This document shows, piece after piece, positions 34,801-47,122 of a stretch of DNA of 64,000 nucleotides. The stretch is from Fasciolopsis buskii. Taxonomy: Eukaryota; Platyhelminthes; Trematoda; Plagiorchiida; Fasciolidae. Below the pieces are notes generated by a model, which saw only the letters and a program-made list of their open reading frames with translations, was not told the DNA's origin and searched no databases. The position numbers and the translations under genes are program-made. Within the stretch, counting starts at the first letter, position 1. Each line of letters starts with the position of its first letter. Where the stretch lies: positions 27,974 through 91,973 of the forward strand of contig LUCM01000606.1 of NCBI GenBank assembly GCA_008360955.1, written 5' to 3'.

Positions 34801-37600
34801 CTCAGCAGCGCAAATGTCCTATGTTCCTTGGTAATCAGGGAATAGTTGTGATGAAGGACGCGCAGTGTGCCAGATGGGTACCCACCACAGCACCTGGAGC
34901 AGTGGAGCAGTTGCGCCGTTGAAAAGGTAACGAAAAATGAAGAAGGGAATAAAAGTATTATGCAAGTATCTGGTGAGATTACGTTGTGTGAAGAGTCACG
35001 GACAAAAACTCGCCCCTCCTCGGGTACTCCGCTCGAGGCAAAATTCCACGTAAGAAATCTCTTGAACTACATAGGGGCTCGATATTCGCCGACACTACGA
35101 GCAACTGCAACCACCACTGATTTGACGTCAGCCGTTACCGTGTGGTGTATGCCCCAGGAGGTGATAGCCTATGCGAACGCAACCAGCATACCTAACAAGT
35201 GGCTAGTTACGTTTGCGTATGACCAGCATGAATAATCAACGGATTTTCGGAAACTTGTTTGCCCGAAGATGACCAAATACACCGGGTATTGGTAAAGAAT
35301 TTTTCAGTATGCAGGCAGGACAGCAAAGATAAAATTTCAGGCTGAAAAGTAGCCAACCTATTTGGAGAAGATAGAAATCACCTGGAATCGGCAAAATTAC
35401 TGTGCGCTAAGAATGTGCAGCGTGCACGTTACACTCACAAGACCTACTTGGTGTGCATGTGTTGCCCCACAAGTTTAAGCCTCCAGGAAGATAGCCAACT
35501 TCTTCAAGTTTTGATAGACGCAAAATTTGCCCCCGCCAAGATCGATAGTAGTCTAAACTTACCGGTCATCAACTGGGAGGTTGAAACATATACAACGAGG
35601 ACTCGGGAAGAAAATCTACGGGTGACTGTAGGAGGGTGCAGGGCTGAGAGTACGCCAACTCTACTGGAACTAGTGCTCGCGAAGCAGGAGGGGATAAACA
35701 GCAGCTGCAGCTCTATCCCTTCTTGAGCAACCGTGACCACGTGATCACCAAATGCACTCCTTGTGGCTTCCAAAGGCTACGCGTGAGCTGATAACAGGCG
35801 TCAAAGAAACGGCTGTGTGAAACATTTGTGAAAACATGTCGGAACTTCCATGGGCCGCTGATGGAACACGTGTCGAATACCTGTGGCAAATAATGAGGGC
35901 GTTACTTTTTGTTCTCCAAGTTTCGCTTCCGCCGATGAAGGGAAGAAAGCAGGGTAGCAATGCGGAATACGCCAGGCCACAAAATGTTGGGACTGTAGTT
36001 GCTTACTGTGCAAGATCTTTGAGAGATATCAGTTATGTGCCTTCTATACCGAGCGTAAAAATGAGACCAAACGGTAAGTGCAAAAGGCCGAGTACAACCA
36101 CAAGGCACGGTCAGCCAAGTGTGCCAAAAGGCTGCCCACGAAACACTATACTAAAGAGCATTAAAATTGCTTAGGAAGTGGTTGGACCACCAACAATGGA
36201 TTGGAATTCTGATTCAGTGGATGACGGCAGCAAAGCAAAAGTATAAAATCATCAATTAAGCAGTGTACAACGGCGGATGACGGCTTTCGTGGAGAGGTGG
36301 ATTTTCCGCTGCTGACACCACGTAGTGACGACTTGGAGACAACAGCGGACTTGGTTCGTCTAAGCCCGGGAAATTTAATTGTCGGTAAATCTGCCGGCCC
36401 AGATGAGATTTACCCTTCCTTTGACCAGCGTCCCTGCAGGACGGATGTTTAAGTTGCGCAAGGCAACTCTGGAGCAGGAATATTTCCCGCGGGACTGAAA
36501 GGTAACAACCCTGATGGCTATCCACAAGGTTGGGTTGGGGTCAGATTATGAGAACTGCAGACCAGTGAGCTTAGAGTGTGCCCTCTGCAAAAAGCTAGGG
36601 TGCATTATCTGGGAACACTGCATCCACATCTGGTGCAAAAATACCTTCTGTACCTTGCTCAACATGGATTTTTGAAACGGAGATTTGTCAAACAACTCTA
36701 CTACGCATTTCAAACGAAGTAACTGACAGAATAGTTGAAGTTATTCCGGCAGAAGTAATTTATCTATAATTCAGTGAAGCATCTGCCCCCTGCTGCTGAA
36801 GTTGTGGACTTTTGGAATGGATGATAGGCGGCTGACTTGGGTAGGTGAATTTTTAATTTCAAGTCAGGAAGACAAAGTCAAGCGAAGGAATGGTTACCAG
36901 TGGAGCGCCTCAGGGCCCGAGACTCGGGCTACTGCTGCTTTTGCTGTTCGTAAATTACTTGGCCGCGGTTTTTCAGTCTTCTATCTTTTTATTCTCTAAT
37001 GACATGGAGGTGGATGTGACCTCCGGACGGGGTGATCTAGGCAAGGATGTTGTCATGATTTTAAACTAGGCAAGATCTTAGGATGTGCCACTGAAGAAGG
37101 GGAAAAGCCACCTGTTTACAGAGAATGCAGAGAACATTGCAAATGGACACGAGGATTGTCTTTTCGTGACAAGTCCAGTAAGCAAAATGCGAAACCTTGG
37201 AATCCAAGCTACCTCAGATTCCAAATGGACTGACCAGTTCGCTGCAGCTGCAAAGATAGCCGGGGAAGGACTTTTTAGAATTAGTTCCGCGTGCCCTGCG
37301 GAAATGTGGAGGTTTCAGTTCTTTTATATAAGGCCTGAAATTGTGCTCCACGAAAACCTGGACTATGAAACAAGGGGCAATTGAAGAAGCTGATAAAGGG
37401 TAGCTGTCGGCTGGCAGCTAAAGAGAACCTCTCCAGCAGTAGCGTGATGAACGAGTGAAATAAGTTGGCTAGAGGAGCCACTGGCGCCCATACTTGTAAG
37501 GTAATTAAAGGGAAATTATATTGTATGTGGGGTGTGAAGAGCTATTGCTTATACGTTCTCGAGATGCATATGTGGCCGTTGAAGTTGAAAGCCCACTTGC
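34800..37600 (+). mobile_element. CR1-like LINE relic
   Basis: The order fits one degenerate non-LTR element. The endonuclease frame at 35415-35726 has LNLPVINWEVETYTT (compare FNLPxINW) and STPTLLELVLAKQEG (compare STLDLVLTN). RT start: GKSAGPDEIYPSF (about 36385-36423). At about 36655-36687, LAQHGFLKRRF matches the QHGFxxxRS block. 37187 onward reads MRNLGIQATSDSKWTDQF, then AAAAKIAGEGLF, matching the CR1 segment with DLGVxxDSSLK....AAAKA. Stops are dense, so it is inactive. Confidence 0.7.
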
Positions 37601-37887
37601 AACTTCTATTGCTTAGTTGTTCCCATTCTTTCTTTCTCCACCATTCTTCTGCAAAGAAACGGGGTCGTTGGAACTCCAAAGCTAACGCGATGAAAATAAC
37701 ATTACCAGAAGTGGATGTCCATTTCTGCGCCTGACATCAGAATAACTGTGGATACATGTTCAATCCTTCGGATTACTTCTGTCCCGTGCCACCTAAACTG
37801 ATTTGCTGGGTTTATGTGCGTGCCAGACAACAGAATAGGAAACAGCAAATCGGGGTACGGAGTCAGTTTTTGTTCCTTGTCGGATCT

Positions 37888-37906
37888 GGCGTTTCTAAGA
37901 AACGCC
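37888..37906. repeat. Small perfect inverted repeat
   Basis: GGCGTTTCT and AGAAACGCC are exact reverse complements around a single A. A hairpin is possible, but no function is inferred. Confidence 0.6.
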
Positions 37907-37929
37907 AAGTCTGTATCCCCGGGTGGTCA

Positions 37930-38025
37930 CTTTGCAGCGTAACACGGATTTGTTCTCCCGGATGGTTTTTTAAACGAACATTAAACAGGCAGCACGGCTG
38001 CCATTTGCAAGTTGCTCACAAAGCG
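37930..38025 (+). repeat. LTR-like repeat, fragment
   Basis: CACGGATTTGTTCTCCCGGA, then TTTAAACGAACATTAAACAG and a GCACGGCTGCCATTTGCAAG segment, match the first third of the LTR-like family (GGATTTGTTCC...TTTAACCGAAC...GCGCGGTCACCAATTGCG). The rest is not recognisable. Confidence 0.5.
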
Positions 38026-38787
38026 CTACCCACTGCAACGACGTCAGGGACATTAAGCAGCCGTAAAGTCCGCAATGTAAAACACCATCCAATTTTTCTG
38101 ATTTCATCGGTACTTTCACGCCAGTTTACGGGATTTAGTTCCCCCTGTAAATGCACAAATAGAAGCGACAGAATAAAATTTATTACAATTATACGTGTAC
38201 TGTCGGGCATGTTTTCTCCATGTTGAACTTAGGAAGGCAGCTTGAAACGCCGTTTGGCTGTTGCTCGCTTTTCGGACATCCAGGGGGTACCAGGAGTGCC
38301 GTTTCCATAGGTTTCCTGTCTCTGGAGCACTCTTAGGGCCGAGGAGGCTTCACTGTCTCTGAAAGGACGACCACCGTTCCCAAAGCCAAACCCCCTAAAC
38401 CGCCAGAGGACTGACAGAAATCAGGGTCAGACATTTGCGTCCAACCTTTCTAGTGAGTGTTCCAGGGCAGCGTGAGACCCATAGGGGTAGAAAGCGGTTA
38501 GGTTCACCAGTTGGACCGACGTACAGCGAGCGGGCTGCCGGTTGCTGTCGAGTATGGACGCACCTAGGCTGGTGGGTCCACCTGCATTCACCTCACAAAG
38601 AGGTTTTCGGGTTAGGTGTCTCGCTCCAGGTCATCTTCCAACAAGTAGCACCTGGGAAACAATCAAACTTGTGTTAATGTCTTCCATTTGCGGACGGTAC
38701 CAAGGCATCAAGAAATTTAAGACAATCCGTTTTTTTCTTGTGCTTCTAAGTAAGGCTCTCCTGCGACGGTCTTCCGGAAGAAAACCC

Positions 38788-39047
38788 AATAAGCGGAGCA
38801 CAGATATGTCCCCCCTGGGTCGCCTGTTTAACCGCACGTTGACCGCCTAGCGTGGTTGCTATCTGCGCGTGGCTCAAGCAAGCCTTGTCTGCACGCTCTT
38901 GAGGAGGAGACTGAACGTCTTACCGCCTTCGACTCTCTTTTATTTCACTGGTCGAGTGTCTGGGTTACCCGTATTCCAGTCGTACGGCACTGAGTAAGAC
39001 TGATGCACAATTTTTTCATGAAGGTTAATAGTAAGCAAACGTTCTAC
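38788..39047 (+). repeat. LTR-like repeat, copy 2
   Basis: GCCTGTTTAACCGCACGTTG, ACCGCCTAGCGTGG, TCGAGTGTCTGGGTTACCCG and CAGTCGTACGGCACTGAGTA align with copy 1 in order. It ends TTCTACA. The first bases are eroded (AATAAGCGG for TGTAGCGG). It lies in the same orientation as copy 1 and opposite to the copy at 46.84-47.12 kb. Confidence 0.7.
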
Positions 39048-39852
39048 AAAATCTTTTTAAGATAACCGATCCCACACAACTCAGTGGGAAACCGCAAAAC
39101 AGTCGTTAATCTTACGATATCCCCCACAGAATTTTAAGAATTATCAAGTTGCTCCGTTTCATAAAGATTAAACTGCTCCTCTTAGGTTTCCTGCCACCAT
39201 CCGATGGAATCTCGCACTATTTCATCACATTCATTCCACTCCCTGGGAGCCTTTGTTGTTTGCTCAGGCCAGTTTTACTCTGATTAAACGTGACTCAAAT
39301 GGCCCTCCTGTCAGATTATTGATTCTTTTGGTAGAACGTATTGCTTCAGAGGAAACCTTTACTTTTTGTGGTCATTTCCAACCTCGAAATAGTTTTGTGG
39401 GTTATCCTGGCACTGGGAAATCCACACGGCCAAATTTGGTCTCTTGAGACCCTGGTTGCTTCAAAGGTTTTTGCATCATAATTTTATGCTGGCGTTATGC
39501 TGCCCCCAGATGGAGACAAACCAGGCGGGGTCTTTTGTAGATACATGTCTAAGCAGACGGTGGTACACATGTGATCGAACGGGGCCCTCGGTTTGTGTGT
39601 CGATATTCATTATGCGTCCCATGACCAAGGACTGCGACCTTTGTCTTGTTGCTGCACGAATGGTCGCCCGGCTTGCTATCGGACGTATGAATAATATGGT
39701 ATTCCACTCTCAGGTATTAGCGCCGTTCACAGAATCCTTCAGCAGATGCTTTGGCACAGGATTCATTCATTCCACTCCTTCATTTTCGTGGGAGTGATTT
39801 GAGTCCCATCTGTTATTTGATTGCCGAAGTAGCCTACCTCCAGAATTCGACA

Positions 39853-40041
39853 CTATCTTTTTGCGTTTGTTGATGTGCTTGTAATCCAACCGCTTACGAT
39901 GGTATTTGCGATTGTTTCTTCTCCAATTATTAGTAGAGCCATAGCCCAACAGCGCTTTGTGAAGTGATCGGCTATCAGTAGTCTGTAACTGTCAAATTTG
40001 GAAGTCTCAGATAACGGTTTAATTGCACCCGTTACAAACAT
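39853..40041 (-). pseudogene. Gypsy integrase core fragment
   Basis: The frame reads KPLSETSKFDSYRLLIADHF, then TKRCWAMAL, and ends ETIANTIVSGWI. This matches the Ty3/gypsy integrase core around the first catalytic Asp: (G)PLP.T..GNxYxLVxxDHFTKWxEAxxL......ETIAxxLVxxWI. The Asp of DHFTK is present. The second Asp and the Glu of D,D,E fall outside the frame. It is inactive as a fragment. Confidence 0.75.
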
Positions 40042-40599
40042 TTTATTTCAGCAGTCTGGGAGTGGCCTCTGCATCGGTGCCCTTGGGTGTAAATGGCGTT
40101 TGGGCAGTGCGCAGCCAAAGTTAAATCTTAAATCCAAAGCACAATGGGTTCATAAAATCTACCGTACCAAATTTTACAGCCATTCAATAAACGAGCGCAA
40201 ACCAACCTCAAGTTTGCCAACACAGATTCCCAAAGCCAATGCCAACGATACCGTACGGAAATGCGCACGTGGTCCACGCGGGTCCCAAAACATTGTGTCT
40301 AAATCGCGCGGAATTCGAATGAATGAACCTTCAAATAAACAAAAGCATACATAAGATAAAGCACCAAAGTCTTTTGCTAGACAATTATCCCACAAATTTC
40401 GATGCAAAGGGCTGGAGTCCAGATTTTTCTCAGGCATGCTTTGCAAGGGGTACTTTCGTGTGGGCGCACAATCTACCGACCAAGCACATATTATGTAAGC
40501 GACTGGAACCTCTTTCTAGCAGCGCGATTCATCTTCGTCTGTGTTGGATGCCCTAAAGTCATGTGTAGTTGTGTCGAAAATTCGTTCGCCTTGCTCTAG

Positions 40600-41060
40600 A
40601 TACTAAGACAGGCAGGTTTATTGGTGTTCCTGTTTGAAACTACACCACTCCCTCAGCGGAAACTTGAGTCCAGGTAGTTACTAGCCGAAGTGTTTCGCGA
40701 ACGGGCCGTTGCCAGTACTTCATTGCGCACTGTGCAACATTTTCGCTCGCTTCGGTTCACCGCACGAATTTAGTGAGTCATAATCTGTTCCTGGTTTTCT
40801 GCTCAGCTTTGCGCGAGTACTACATCCATCACCGTGTCCCTAGCGTCAGCGTCTAGTGCAAACAGCCTTTCATTCCCTGGCGCATCAAATATAGACAGAA
40901 TGGGCACCGTACAACGAACCCCTTTCAATTGTCGGAGGGATCTGACTTCTTTAATTTTCTATTCAAACTTGGTCCTTTTTTTTAGGTCATTTCGGTTAGT
41001 GGAGCTGCTACTGACGAATTTTGGTGAGCAAGCCGCCTTTACCAACAGACTAGCCATTAG
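40600..41060 (-). pseudogene. Gypsy RT connection / RNase H fragment
   Basis: Minus-strand reading about 40965-40720 gives LRQLKGVRCTVPILSIFDAP, then RLFALDADARDTVMDVVLAQ, and after a stop RAVNRSERKCCTVRNEVLA. This is the gypsy pattern F..LK..L..APVLxxPD...F.LDTDASDxGxGAVLxQ....RxLxxxERxYCxTxxELLA. At least two stops interrupt it. Confidence 0.75.
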
Positions 41061-41095
41061 AAGTTGTGCAAATCGTTCAGGTCACTAGGTGTTTG

Positions 41096-41620
41096 TCAGG
41101 CTATTACTTCCTTGATATTGCCCGGATCACTGCGCAGTCCGTTGCGGGACGCCGTATGCCCGAGCCTGGTAACTTGTTTTCTTAAAATGTCTTTCTGTGG
41201 ACTTAAATTTAAATCAGCATCTTCCTGCTCTTTGAATACTTTGCGTTGGTTGGGTATATGTTGCTGAATGTTCTTCCTGGGAATGACTGTGTTGTCCAGG
41301 AAGAATACATGCGTCCGAGGAATAAGATCAGCTGACACGATATGGACCAGCAGCTGCAGTGTGGCTGGTGTGCCACACAGGCCTTAAGGTATGGTCTTCA
41401 ACCCTTGCAGCCATTTGTAGGATAACGAACGCTGCATTTTCGCGGTTTTCCTGTCCAACCACCACTCGCCAAAATCCGTATACTGCAAGAAGTCATTTTG
41501 GGAAAGGAATAATTTGTCTTTGCACGCCATTTTGTTTATTTTTCAACAATCTTCCTACAGGTAAGTGGAACAGGTCTTCACTAGGATTACCTAGAAATCC
41601 CAGAGTCCGATAGTTTGATG
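41096..41620 (-). pseudogene. Gypsy reverse transcriptase fragment
   Basis: About 41470-41380 reads GFWRVVVGQENRENAAFVIL, matching the gypsy segment G(Y)WQVxVxxxxREKTAFxTxxG. About 41310-41100 reads FFLDNTVIPRKNIQQHIPNQ, then RKVFKEQEDADLNLSPQKD and GHTASRNGLRSDPGNIK, matching YLDDxxVxxxxxxxHLxxLxxVFxRLxxAxLxLxxxKC...LGHxVSxxGIxxDPxK. The catalytic YxDD is changed to FLDN, so this copy is inactive. Confidence 0.8.
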
Positions 41621-41749
41621 ACTATGATTCTATACTGCTGAATTCGATTTTGCGAATCCCTAAGGTTTACGCATGCACATTGTGAACTCTGACATGTCGG
41701 GTTTGCACCCTTCGTATCGATGGAACAGCAGATTGTTAGTTCTGCCTTT

Positions 41750-43900
41750 GTGGTGGGAACATTTCAACAAAATCCTTTAGAAGCTTTCGGTAGTACTGCG
41801 TCGCATCTTGAGGGGTTTCTCCGGCGGCCTCAGTTCGTTAGTCATTTCGCAAAACTTTCTGATGGAACTGGGCCTGCTTATTGTAGAAATCGTGAGGCTT
41901 GTGCTCTACACTTGTCGGGACACTTACTCTGCTCACAGAAAACCATTTCCTGGTAATTCGGGTACACAAAGTTCCTCTCGACCTCACGGCGTATTTTTAA
42001 AGGTTTTCCATCCGCTGCCAGTAATAGATTACAAGAATAGCAACTAATGATCATTGTAAATGAAATTCAGTTACTACCACTGATTAAGTTTTCTAATAGA
42101 CATGCCGAATAGCTAACATCTACCGCAGTTCATCTTCCTGATAGAGTCAGCAGCTCATTAATCTCTTTCGGAACTTCGCTATCTATCCAAGTGTAAATCA
42201 ATGGGATGGCATCATGTTTCCATTCATTGGGGTGCATGTTGCCTGAAACTGCCAAAAATAGAAATCTTCCTAAGGTGCAATCTTTTCAGATGCCGCCTTC
42301 GAGGCCTTGTTTAAATGATACGGCGTGGGTTGATTCCAAGTGTCTTCTCTATCAGATTCCACCTGCCCGCCCATAACCCTATCACTAATTTTTATTGGTT
42401 TGCTGCATGGCATGTTCTGCGTTTCGCTTCTTTCCTTGGAACCCCTCCGCGGTGGCCAATTGTATGGTGTTCTATCGGTCTGTAACAAACGATTTAAGTT
42501 TCGATCTCTGCATCGGCCGCTCTCGCACATGGACCAAAAGACCGGCCGCCAGGGAGCGGCTTGCATTGTCCACCACAGTTTGGTTATACGAGCATCTACA
42601 GGGTGAACGTTTTGGTCAACAGAAAGGGAAACAATTCACTGGAAGCACGGGGTCAGTTATAAATTCTTGTTGGAACTCGCTCACTGGCCTGGTGTGTCTA
42701 AGACCTTCCCGGCCTTCATCCCTGGATATTTAAAGGAAACAAGAAACAGTGATACAAAATTTATTCTTATGATCTCCTGCTAATGAAATCTTAACTACTA
42801 TTACAACCGCAGTTTCCTAGAGCTCCGAGTTTCGCTGTTAGATTTACGGCTCGCCTACAGACCGAACTATTCTGAGTTCGTTTGCCGCCAATGGATCTTT
42901 TGTCTGGTCTTCTGCAAGAGCTGATCCAATAAAAACTTTGAAAATAAAAAAAACGAGAAAACATGACTGAATGCGCTTCTTGATGCAAGTAGAGCATGCA
43001 TTTAAAACCAACTTACGCCCTGCATTTCCCGTCACAAACTGTCCGTTCTTAAATCCCCAGCCATCACTTGATATGCGGTGGACCCAGATGCATAGCACTC
43101 CGCAAACCCGCATCCCTTATTATGTTACCTAATGGCAGTAAGTGTTTTCAGGCTCACCTTTCAAGGGATGAAAAAGGAGAACAGACAGGCAAAGTCTACC
43201 ACGGGCTTGAAACCGTACGTATTGCAGAATGGCCAAGAATGGAAATAGAAAGGGGGAAGAAGAAAGAGGATCGAAAGGCGGCACCTACTGATGCTAGCTT
43301 GACTAAATAGCAGACTTCTTGAGAGTGGCCCGTCGGAATAAGTGGTATTCGTGAGTGTACGGATGCTGTGTCCATTTATTTGCGATTGTTTTTCATGAGT
43401 GCTTTCAAAGAAGTCCGAAAAACCTTTTTGCTCCTAGTTTGTTTCATCTGCCTCTATTCCCCTCCTTTGTTTTTTATTGTTTTTTGTAGGGATGTTTAGT
43501 TCATTCAGTCCCCCACGGCTCGTCCTTGTGCTGGGTTCGTAAGAGCTCCGTATTTCACTGCGCTCTCCCATATCCTCACTCGAGCGTGGAATCTGCTGTC
43601 TCTTTTGTCATTTCGACTGCTCGCCTTCTGCCAGTTTACCCGATTTTGTTCTTTTCTCCTTTTACTTTATATTCTTTCCTCCATTTTTCGCATTTTTCTG
43701 TGGAGAGCTTTCCCACTGCTATCGGTCTTCATATTTTGTGTCCCTTTTCCTTGTTTTTTTATTCGAGGGGGGCACTGCGGTTGCCACACGTCTAACCATC
43801 AAATTTAGTGGTTTGTTGATATCCGTGTTGTGAGAACGGTGGAGGCCGCTTCACCGAAACAGATACCTCTGGTTGCTCACAGTACTGCCGCAGTTTACCC
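41750..43900. other. Unassigned, possibly upstream part of the gypsy element
   Basis: Frames at 42270-42606 (both strands) and 42844-43113 (-) are open but not recognised. Position upstream of pol on the minus strand would suit gag/protease, but I see no CCHC box or DTG motif. Confidence 0.3.
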
Positions 43901-43979
43901 CAGAGCCACGTGTGGAGGGTGACAGCCCACCACCAGTGAGAGGACGCCGAGGGCAATAAGCATGAACGTTGTTGATGTG

Positions 43980-44230
43980 AATCCCTCTTATCAGGCATAG
44001 GAGGTATGAATTAGTAGCCGTCATCAGACCATCTTACCGGCCTGGCTCAGACAAGGTCCCCTCCCCATACCCCGCTTCGGCAAACCCGACATAGCACTTC
44101 TATTGTTAAATCTGTTCACCTCCTCCATGTCAGCTGAGGCATTTCCCGTTCATTGGAAACTATCCACCGCTGTTCCTCTCCACAAAATGGACCACTGCAC
44201 GATCCACAAAACTGCAGGGGACTAAGCTAG
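43980..44230 (+). mobile_element. Non-LTR retrotransposon RT scrap
   Basis: The + frame at about 44050-44210 reads through SDKVPS and, in a second frame, GKPDIALLLLNLFTSSMS, then FPVHWKLSTAVPLHK. This is the pattern GPDxIPxxxLK........L..LFN.S...G.FPxxWKxAxVxPLHK at the start of a non-LTR RT. Later RT blocks were not identified, so this is either a short relic or its continuation is too eroded. Confidence 0.55.
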
Positions 44231-46830
44231 GGACTTATATAAACCATAGTAAACCGTCACTAGAATAGGGTGCTATCGTGTACTCTAATATGCGGGAGTA
44301 CGACAGAATGGGCATTGGACACGTGTAGAGATTCCTTACTAATCGACCGCTGGAAAAGTCCGAAACTCAGTTTTGAACAGAGGTGAATCCTGTTGAACTT
44401 GGAGCAACTCTGGTTCCGCAGACAAAAGTTAAACCCGTTATACTTCATTTTCTAAAAAGGAGTAAGTCAAGCGAGGCCTATTCATTAGTATAAGCATCTA
44501 CTAGCACCACAAACTCAGTAAGAAATAGCACTCACACTGTGCGCGCCTCATTTTCCAGAAAAAAATCACCTCTCCTTTTAGTCAAGTACGCGCTTATGTG
44601 GAATTAGTCTTCAGCTGAGCCGCTCTCTGCTGAAAACACTTCCTCATTTGATAAACGGCCAGGTAGCCCAGTAGGCATCCCTAAATGGTCCTCAAAAATG
44701 ACCTATATATCTAGCCGGACCAAGCCTGCTAGTTTAGCTTGAGGCTCTGTGCGACAAAGGGATCCTTTATTACGTCATATTGCTGAACTTCGGACCATTT
44801 CCGGCAAGTTTCTTGTCCCTTTATTCATGTAATGATCGGCCAAAATGTTTCAGTCCCATTTGTCGTTTCCACCGACGGGCTTCCAGTTTCCTACATGAAG
44901 GGCACTACCCACACCGACCTGGCACTTCTCCCCTAGTTTAACGCAGCTACCAGTTCTATTTGCTTTTATTGTGCGCAATGTCACATTTGAGTAGCATAAT
45001 ATTTTTGTCGTCTTTACTTCTGCGGTGACTTCCGCACTCACCTCTGCCTATGAGGCTCGGAGAAACATCAAATTCCATTGGTTATCCTGCTCTCTCCAAC
45101 GCAACAAGTCACGGTACAATCCCACCTCATACGTTTTGGTGACGCTCGTGTCCACATGTGCGCCTTTGTCTTTCAACCTTTTTCATGCCAATTTATCAAT
45201 CCAAAATTTCTAACCCTCCGGTCCCTGGCCCTAGTTTTATAAACTCCATCAGTTCCACTGATCTGTTTGATGCTCCAAATAAGCTAATCACAGCCTTGTA
45301 GCGTTTTTACGTTCGCTTACTGTTGATCAATTTAGACCTTATTCCACCCCCTAACCTCCTGTTCCGCACTTTTAAGTCTTCACAAGCGGGAGTGAACGTA
45401 AATATTAAACCGCTTTAGTCAGCCTTCGGCAGCTCCGTTCGATTCCCAGTGAAGTCGAAACCCTAATCGTTGGAAGGTGCTCTGTCTCAATGCTCTCGTC
45501 CCATTCTGCTCTTCTTGATAATGGCTACCATAATACAAAGTAGTGCTACACGGGATAGCCTAGAATTTATTCCGACGATAGAACATGTTGGGATTAACCA
45601 AATTCTATTGGTGGTATGGCTTCCATACTGCCTCTCCTCCTTTTTCCCTTAAAGGTTTCTCGTACTTCCGCACATTTGAACTGACATTCCATTTCAACAT
45701 TCCTTAATGGTGAAGTCAACTCAAGGGTCATTGTTGCCTAAACGATCCTGAATATTATGTCATATATTGACTCATCTCATCAACAAGATTTTTACGCCCA
45801 AGTACGTCACAAATACACGTCAGCAACCAACCTTCTCTCTTCTCAAAAATGCTACGGTCCCCGCGCCAAGTCGTTTACACTGGCCACGGTAACCCGATTC
45901 GAGAGCCTATACCGAATCTCCCCCAAATACAGCGGAAATCCTGGACTGGCGCACTGCTTTCCTTATTATTGCCAACCTCCAGCTGTTGTGTTTAACAGTC
46001 CTCTGGTTTCGCCCCACATTTTGCTCGGATAGCTACAAAGCAGACAAAGAGCGGTAGCATCATTTTATTGACAATTCAATCAAATTTGCTTTTTTCATAC
46101 ATTCTTCCTGCTGGTAAGTACATTGTTTACATTGCTTTTTCCTGCTGTCATGCTTCGAAAATGTTTAGATTTTCTAGTCCTTGCGTTGATTGGTACTCCG
46201 GCTCAAGCTTTGGACCTTGCGCAAAACCTTACTCTTGGTCCATTGCATAATAACCCATTTTGACTAGGGGAGACGGTTTCATGGATAAGAACATTTTCAC
46301 TTTTTCCTTCCGTCTTTAAACGACATCTGAGTTCTCAACCTTGTTTATCGATACGTCCCGCGAAATTCCAGATGCCCATCTATTTCACTTTGAAATTATT
46401 CATATACTATTCCTTTATTTTTTGACTGTCCTCATAATTATCAGGCTGCATCCACGGTTGTTCATCGCCCAGGCACCAGAAGGATACTGAAAAATGAAAC
46501 TGGCGGTGTAACTGGTAGTCGAGCCCCAGTGTGCCGTGGTATTGAAGTCGCCAAAGCATCGTTGTTGTGCCAGTAATATTTCTTAAAGCCACGTGTCTCC
46601 AAGTGGAATTGACGTGGACACATTGCGAATAATAAACAATGCACCGACATTTCCTTCGAAGTAGAGAATTTGTTTCGTCCGATGAAGCGTTTATTGATGT
46701 TGGCGTCCAGGATTACTAATGGTCATATCTCTAGAATCTTACTGGTTCTTGGACCATATATAAGCTATAGGCTATGCCGTCCGACTTCATTTTCTCGCCG
46801 CGCTTGCAGGCAGCCGGTTCAAGCTGTGAA
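44230..46830. other. Unassigned repeat-like sequence
   Basis: No reliable domain. It is bounded on the left by the RT scrap and on the right by an LTR-like repeat. The open frames (for example 45757-46032 +) have no recognised motif. Confidence 0.3.
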
Positions 46831-46837
46831 TCGTTTT

Positions 46838-47122
46838 TGTAGGGCCGACTGTCTTAACGCGGATCTCCTATTATGCTTGCTTACCCATTAATGACTACTT
46901 ATGCGTCACTCCTACTCGGCTATGTACGATTGCAATACTCACAACCCTGACAATTGACCGTTGCAAGAAAAATGCAGTGGAACGCGGAATCAGGTTGGAT
47001 ATATTTTGACAGGAGCGTGCGGGCGGGGTGTGCGCGAAAAAACGCAAAATTGGCGACCGCGCCGGGCGATTGATGTTCGGTTAAACAAGCTAGCCGGAGG
47101 AACAAATCCGTGTTCCGCTACA
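46838..47122 (-). repeat. LTR-like repeat, copy 3 (285 bp, minus)
   Basis: On the minus strand it begins TGTAGCGGAACACGGATTTG and ends GGCCCTACA. Between are CTTGTTTAACCGAACATC, GCGCGGTCGCCAATTTTGCG, TGTCAGGGTTGTGAGTATTG and GAGCAGG-type blocks matching copy 1. The equal length (285 vs 287 bp) and matching ends define the repeat unit. No 5-bp target duplication is visible. It lies 5' of the gypsy pol in that element's sense direction. Confidence 0.75.

Larger units (their letters stand above)
39750..41750 (-). mobile_element. Ty3/gypsy LTR-retrotransposon pol relic
   Basis: The minus strand shows, in family order, the pre-RT HxIxTGxxxPxxQ-like segment (about 41735-41690), RT, RNase H and integrase core. 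These pieces are listed separately. Frames are broken repeatedly and no intact protein remains. The region above 41.75 kb (possible protease/gag) and a matching 3' LTR below 39.75 kb were not identified. Confidence 0.75.

Noticed and set aside
32837..38788. Interval between two direct LTR-like repeats as a complete LTR retrotransposon.
   Set aside because: The interior contains a CR1-like LINE and no gag or pol of an LTR element. No primer-binding site was seen after 32837.
45400..45450. GTTCGATTCCC-like B box on the + strand suggesting an antisense SINE outside ELL.
   Set aside because: No A box and no match to the SINE body in the flanks.
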